DNA of 64,000 nucleotides, from contig NZ_AP021972.1 of the NCBI RefSeq assembly GCF_014168815.1, positions 4,960,001-5,024,000 of the forward strand, written 5' to 3'. Each line of letters begins with the position of its first letter. The stretch's first letter is position 1. This DNA is from Klebsiella sp. WP3-W18-ESBL-02. Lineage in GTDB: Bacteria; Pseudomonadota; Gammaproteobacteria; Enterobacterales; Enterobacteriaceae. Of the stretch, positions 60,372 through 64,000 are shown piece after piece. The translations under genes and the position numbers were made by a program. The notes beneath the pieces were generated by a model, which saw nothing but the letters and a program-made list of their open reading frames with translations, did no database searches and was not told where the DNA came from.

Positions 60372-61553
60372 ATGTCAGAGACACGTTTCCACGGTGTACG
60401 CGTCCGGGAGAATACCGACCTGGTGACGGCCATCAATGACATTGAATCTAGTGTCATTGGGGTCGTTGCCGTGGCGGATGATGCCGACGCGGAAACCTTT
60501 CCCCTGAATACCCCCGTGTTGCTGACGCGGGTTAACAACGTGCTGGGTAAGGCGGGTAAAACCGGCTCCCTGTACAAAACACTCAAAGCCATCGCTGACC
60601 AGACCAGTCCGAAGGTTATCGTTGTGCGCGTGGCAGCAGCCACGGAAGAGGAAGGCAGTAAAACGCAGTCGCAGCTCATCATGGGTGGCACGGCAGAAGA
60701 CGGCAGCTATACCGGCATGTACGCGTTTCTGACTGCCGAGCAGAAGGTCGGCTATCGTCCGCGCATTCTGGCTGTGCCGGGCTACGACACGGAAGAAGTG
60801 ACCTACGCGCTGTGCGTCATTGCACAAAACCTGCGCGCGTTTGTTTACGCCAGTTGCTATGGATGCAAAACGATGGCTGAAGCCACCGCATATCGTGCGA
60901 CCTTCGCCTATCGCGAGCTAATGCTTATCTGGCCTGATTTCATCGCATACAACCCGCAGACAGGAGAAAACGAAACCTTCCCTGCCCCGGCCTATGCCTG
61001 CGGCCTTCGCGCTCTGATTGACAACAATCAGGGCTGGCACAAATCGCTTTCCAATGTGTCGGTAAGCAACGTGCTGGGTATTTCACAGGATGTTTTCTGG
61101 TCGCTTCAGGCCGAAGACAGCGACGCGAACGAACTGAACAACAAGGAGATCACGACGCTCATCAAGCGTAACGGTTTCCGGTTCTGGGGCAACCGCGTTA
61201 CAGACACCAAAGATTATATCTTTGAGGTTTATACCCGAACGGCACAGATTCTGGCTGACAGTATCGCTGAGGCGCAATTTGAATCAGTGGACGAACCGCT
61301 GACCCCTGCCAACGTTAAGGACGTGGTCAGCGGCATCAGCGGCAAACTCAATTCGCTGGTGACGCAGGGGCGGCTAATTGGTGCTGAATGCTGGTTTGAT
61401 ATCCTGGATAACCCGACAACCGGTCTCCGTCAGGGTCAGGTACGCATTCGCTATAAATACACACCGGTTCCGCCTATGGAAGATCTGACGCTCTACCAGA
61501 CCTTCACGGACGAGTATTTCGAATCGGCGTTTTCTTCCCTGGGAGGTGCATAA
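60372..61553 (+). CDS. FI: Contractile tail sheath protein FI
   Basis: 393 residues from the ATG at 60372 (MSETRFHGVRVRENTDLV); P2 FI has 396. Sheath of the myovirus tail. Typical P2-type stretches are GVVAVADDADAETFPLNTPVLL, DNNQGWHKSLSNVSVSNVLGIS and LNNKEITTLIKRNGFRFWGNRV. It ends with TAA directly followed by the FII ATG, so the two are coupled. Divergent from D, with a 153-bp gap that must contain the start signals for both and shows no gene. Confidence 0.95.
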   Translation: MSETRFHGVRVRENTDLVTAINDIESSVIGVVAVADDADAETFPLNTPVLLTRVNNVLGKAGKTGSLYKTLKAIADQTSPKVIVVRVAAATEEEGSKTQSQLIMGGTAEDGSYTGMYAFLTAEQKVGYRPRILAVPGYDTEEVTYALCVIAQNLRAFVYASCYGCKTMAEATAYRATFAYRELMLIWPDFIAYNPQTGENETFPAPAYACGLRALIDNNQGWHKSLSNVSVSNVLGISQDVFWSLQAEDSDANELNNKEITTLIKRNGFRFWGNRVTDTKDYIFEVYTRTAQILADSIAEAQFESVDEPLTPANVKDVVSGISGKLNSLVTQGRLIGAECWFDILDNPTTGLRQGQVRIRYKYTPVPPMEDLTLYQTFTDEYFESAFSSLGGA

Positions 61554-62069
61554 ATGGCGGTTCCTCACAAACTGCGCCTGTTCACCTGCTTTGTGAACGG
61601 CAGCAACTGCATCGGCAAAGTCTCTTCCGTGACGCTGCCAAAACTGACCCGCAAGACTGAAGACTTTCAGGGCGGCGGGATGATTGGCTCCGCTGCGGTG
61701 GATCTCGGTCTGGACAGTGGCGCACTGGATACCACGATGGTAGTTGGCGGTCTGGTTCAGTCGTTACTGCTGAATTACTGCGGCGATATCGACGAAACCC
61801 GCTTCCGCTTCGCCGGTGAATATTACACCGATGGAGAAAGCCTGCTGGTTGAGGTCGAACTGCGCGGCCGCATCACCGAAATGGACGGCGGCGAAAGCAA
61901 GCAGGGAGAAGACACCTCCGTCAGCTACACGATGAAGAACACCTATTACAGGCTCACCATCGACGACAAGCCGATGTTTGAGTTTGACCTGCTGAACTTC
62001 ATCTACAAGAAAGACGGCAAGAATATCTACCCTGACCGCATTACATCTGCGCTGGGAATGGGTAACTGA
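61554..62069 (+). CDS. FII: Major tail tube protein FII
   Basis: 171 residues (P2 FII 172). Inner tube of the contractile tail. Begins MAVPHKLRLFTCFVNGSNCIG, with YTDGESLLVEVELRGRITEMDGG and the C-terminal RITSALGMGN. GGGAGG just before the FI stop codon serves as its ribosome site. Confidence 0.95.
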   Translation: MAVPHKLRLFTCFVNGSNCIGKVSSVTLPKLTRKTEDFQGGGMIGSAAVDLGLDSGALDTTMVVGGLVQSLLLNYCGDIDETRFRFAGEYYTDGESLLVEVELRGRITEMDGGESKQGEDTSVSYTMKNTYYRLTIDDKPMFEFDLLNFIYKKDGKNIYPDRITSALGMGN

Positions 62070-62117
62070 TTAATCTGATAAGTGGCGGTACAGCCGTGCC
62101 GCCCGGAGTATTAAACA

Positions 62118-62435
62118 ATGAGCAAAAAAAACGATAACGCCATTACGCTGGTAAAACCCGTTGTTCGCGGCGATGAGAAAATTACTCAGGTAACGATCAC
62201 GGATGAGATCAAACAGGCTGGCTCCCTACGCGGGCTGAAGCTGGTTAACGTGATGAATATGGATGTGGATTCGGTGGCGGTACTGCTGACCCGCGTCACG
62301 TCACCGCGCCTCAAACAGACCGAAATCAATGAAATGGATACCCGCGATTTCGTCAGCCTGTCAGAAGCGCTCGTCCCTTTTTTGACACCTGCGGGGTCTG
62401 GAGCATCGAACGAGGCGGAGACGGAGAATCAGTAA
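62118..62435 (+). CDS. E: Tail assembly chaperone E
   Basis: 105 residues. P2 gpE-like tail assembly protein (SKKNDNAITLVKPVVRGDEKI, LKLVNVMNMDVDSVAVLLTRV, EMDTRDFVSLSEALVPFL). Near its end the slippery heptamer T TTT TTG at 62378-62384 is in the frame needed for -1 slippage into E'. Normal termination gives this short form. Confidence 0.92.
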   Translation: MSKKNDNAITLVKPVVRGDEKITQVTITDEIKQAGSLRGLKLVNVMNMDVDSVAVLLTRVTSPRLKQTEINEMDTRDFVSLSEALVPFLTPAGSGASNEAETENQ

Positions 62436-62596
62436 CACTCCTGCGGTTCGACCTGATCGACGATCTGGTCGCTGATATCGCGGTTGTTTTCAACTGGCCG
62501 CCCTCTGAAGTCTTCACGATGGAACTGGGCGAAGTCATAGCCTGGCGTGAGCGGGCGGCTGTCCGAAGTGGAGCCAGTGACAGTGAAAAGCCTTAA
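62118..62596 (+). CDS. Tail assembly chaperone E+E' (-1 frameshift product)
   Basis: Slipping -1 at T TTT TTG (62378-62384) joins 89 codons of E to a 70-codon E' part (62384-62596): about 159 residues, with RFDLIDDLVADIAVVFNWPPSEVFTMELGEVIAWRERA, recognised as the GpE family. A dual E/E+E' product through such a slippery T run is known for P2 and many long-tailed phages. The E' stop lies 14 bp into T. Confidence 0.85.
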
Positions 62597-64000
62597 TATC
62601 CGCGTCGCGTTCAGCGCGATCGATAAACTTACCCGCCCGGTCAATGCCGCCCGCCAGAGCGCGGGCGGTTTGTCAGAATCCCTCAAAAAAACGCAATCCA
62701 GCATTAAAGATCTGGACAGCCAGTCCCGCACGTTCAACCGTCTGCGCGACAGCGTGCAAAAGACCTCCCGCAAAATTGACGAAGCCAGCCGGACGCTTGA
62801 AGGGCTGAATCAGGCGCAGCGGGAAGGTACACAGCTTACAGACAAGCAAAAAGCACATATGGCAGCGCTGGCCGCAAAGCTGGAGCGCCTTAACTCTGCA
62901 CGCACGCAGGAAATGGTTAAGCTGCGTGCTGCCTCACAGGCGCTGCGCAGCCACGGCGTTTCGCTGGTCGGCAGCGATCGCACCATTCAGAGCGCGATAC
63001 GTCGAACCGAACAGTACAACCAGACGCTGGAGCGGGAACGGCGACAGCTTGCCGCTGTCACACAGGCACGGGCGCGCTATGACCAGATGCAGCAAACAGC
63101 GGGTAAACTTCGCGGCGGTGGCACGATGGCCGTTGCCGGGGCCACTGCTGCCGGTTACGCAGCGGGACGCTTCTTATCCCCCGCAGTTGGGTTTGACCGG
63201 GAAATGTCCCGCGTGCAGGCGCTGACCCGTATAGACAAAAGCTCCGTTGACTTTTCCGCACTTCGTGAACAGGCCAAAAAGCTGGGCGCTGAAACGCAGT
63301 TCACCACGACTGACGCCGCCAGCGGGCAGGCGTTTCTCGCTATGGCCGGTTTCACTCCGCAGGCCATTCAGGCCGCACTGCCCGGCGTGCTCAATATGGC
63401 GCTGGCCGGTGGTATGGATTTAGGCGAAAGCGCCGATATCAGCTCAAATATTCTGTCTCAGTTCCGTCTCGATCCCAAAGAAATGGATCGCGTCAGTGAC
63501 GTACTAACGGGGGCGTTCACCCGCACCAACACCGATCTGCAAAATATCGGTGAGGCGATGAAGTACGCCGGGACAGGTCTTTCCAGTCTTGGCGTCAGCG
63601 TCGAACAGACAACAGCCATGATCGGCGTAATGGCGAACGTAGGCCTGCGCGGTAGTATCGCCGGTACAGGATTACAGGCCGCGTTTTCACGCCTTGCCGC
63701 GCCAACCGGCAGGGCAAAAACCGCCCTCAAGGAACTGGGCGTAGACGTTGCTGACGCCACGGGGAAAATGCGCCCTGCTGAAGAGGTTCTCACTGAACTC
63801 TATAAAAAGATCAGCAAGTACGGCGATACCGACAAGCTCTCTTTCTTTAAAGATATCGCCGGTGAAGAGGCGTCAAAGTCATTGCAGGCACTGGTTATGT
63901 CAGCCGGGAGTGGGGAACTCCAGAAGTTGCTGGAAGCACTGAAAAACGCCAAAGGTGAGGCGCAGAAGGCCGCCAAAATAATGGCGGATAACCTTGATGG
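62583..64000 (+). CDS. T: Tail tape-measure protein T (5' part, cut by window edge)
   Basis: GTG at 62583, overlapping E' by 14 bp, with GGAG about 10 bp upstream. At least 472 codons to the right edge. The N-terminus (VKSLNIRVAFSAIDKLTRPV) is followed by long coiled-coil stretches (about 30-150) and then the TP901-like tape-measure domain: VGFDREMSRVQALTRIDKSS, AKKLGAETQFTTTDAASGQAFLAMAGF, MKYAGTGLSSLGVSVEQTTAMIGVMANVGLRGSIAGTGL. It sets tail length. The end is outside the window. Confidence 0.95.
   Translation, partial: MKSLNIRVAFSAIDKLTRPVNAARQSAGGLSESLKKTQSSIKDLDSQSRTFNRLRDSVQKTSRKIDEASRTLEGLNQAQREGTQLTDKQKAHMAALAAKLERLNSARTQEMVKLRAASQALRSHGVSLVGSDRTIQSAIRRTEQYNQTLERERRQLAAVTQARARYDQMQQTAGKLRGGGTMAVAGATAAGYAAGRFLSPAVGFDREMSRVQALTRIDKSSVDFSALREQAKKLGAETQFTTTDAASGQAFLAMAGFTPQAIQAALPGVLNMALAGGMDLGESADISSNILSQFRLDPKEMDRVSDVLTGAFTRTNTDLQNIGEAMKYAGTGLSSLGVSVEQTTAMIGVMANVGLRGSIAGTGLQAAFSRLAAPTGRAKTALKELGVDVADATGKMRPAEEVLTELYKKISKYGDTDKLSFFKDIAGEEASKSLQALVMSAGSGELQKLLEALKNAKGEAQKAAKIMADNLD

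Larger units (their letters stand above)
56823..64000. mobile_element. P2-like prophage end (continues past the right edge)
   Basis: From the CpxQ breakpoint to the window edge the genes are phage-type: an accessory (moron) metallophosphoesterase gene with AT-rich codon use, ogr, D, and tail sheath, tube, chaperone and tape-measure genes of the P2 family. In P2 prophages ogr lies next to the attachment site, which fits its place near fieF. Integrase and the other end are outside the window. No attachment core can be defined from one end alone. Confidence 0.85.

Overview
The window is chromosomal DNA from a member of the Enterobacteriaceae close to Escherichia, Citrobacter, Salmonella and Enterobacter. 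Housekeeping proteins (TrmA, OxyR, ArgHBCE, Ppc, MetF, MetL, MetB, MetJ, RpmE, PriA, CytR, FtsN, HslVU, MenA, RraA, PfkA, FieF) match remembered E. coli proteins closely in length and motifs, gene order follows the E. coli btuB-to-fieF region, and several intergenic gaps carry enterobacterial REP elements. The species cannot be fixed from the sequence alone.

Layout. 1-1.5 kb: 5' part of btuB with its cobalamin riboswitch. 1.6-6.5 kb: trmA, yijD-fabR, sthA, oxyR and the OxyS RNA. 6.5-11.2 kb: argCBH diverging from argE, then ppc. 14.3-21.6 kb: AraC regulator yijO, the fructose-like PTS genes (frwD, frwB, frwC, ptsA), fsaB and gldA; the E. coli neighbours cptA and pflDC are missing here. 21.7-25.1 kb: katG and metF. 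25.5-32.5 kb is an accessory block: a one-component glucose/maltose-family PTS permease with a MalI-like repressor, a LysR regulator facing a carboxymuconolactone-decarboxylase-like protein, a secreted 5'-nucleotidase with a perfect CRP site, and an unnamed protein with two zinc ribbons. 32.5-36.7 kb: metL, metB, metJ with MetJ operators.

36.7-42.6 kb: a sucrose-use cluster (cscK, cscA, cscB, cscR) inserted between metJ and rpmE, followed by an apparent CRP-controlled transcript of about 160 nt encoding a 26-residue peptide, and a KdgM-family porin. 43-51.4 kb: core genes rpmE, priA, cytR, ftsN, hslVU, menA, rraA. 51.4-54.6 kb: a three-gene accessory island (esterase, MFS transporter, AraC regulator) joins rraA directly to pfkA; in E. 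coli zapB, glpFKX, fpr, tpiA and sbp lie here.

54.6-56.8 kb: pfkA and fieF, then the terminator end of the CpxQ small RNA. From about 56.8 kb to the right edge lies the end of a P2-like prophage: a Tat/lipoprotein-type metallophosphoesterase gene split by an IS5-family (IS427-like) insertion, then ogr and D on the minus strand, and the tail genes FI, FII, E/E' and T on the plus strand. Removing the IS and one TAA copy restores a single 265-codon frame. The D/tail orientation differs from P2.

The most original signals are the CRP-driven mini-gene, the zinc-ribbon protein whose C-terminus is made of REP and antisense metL sequence, the IS-split metallophosphoesterase at the prophage end, the prophage boundary inside CpxQ, and the uncharacterised esterase-MFS-AraC operon.
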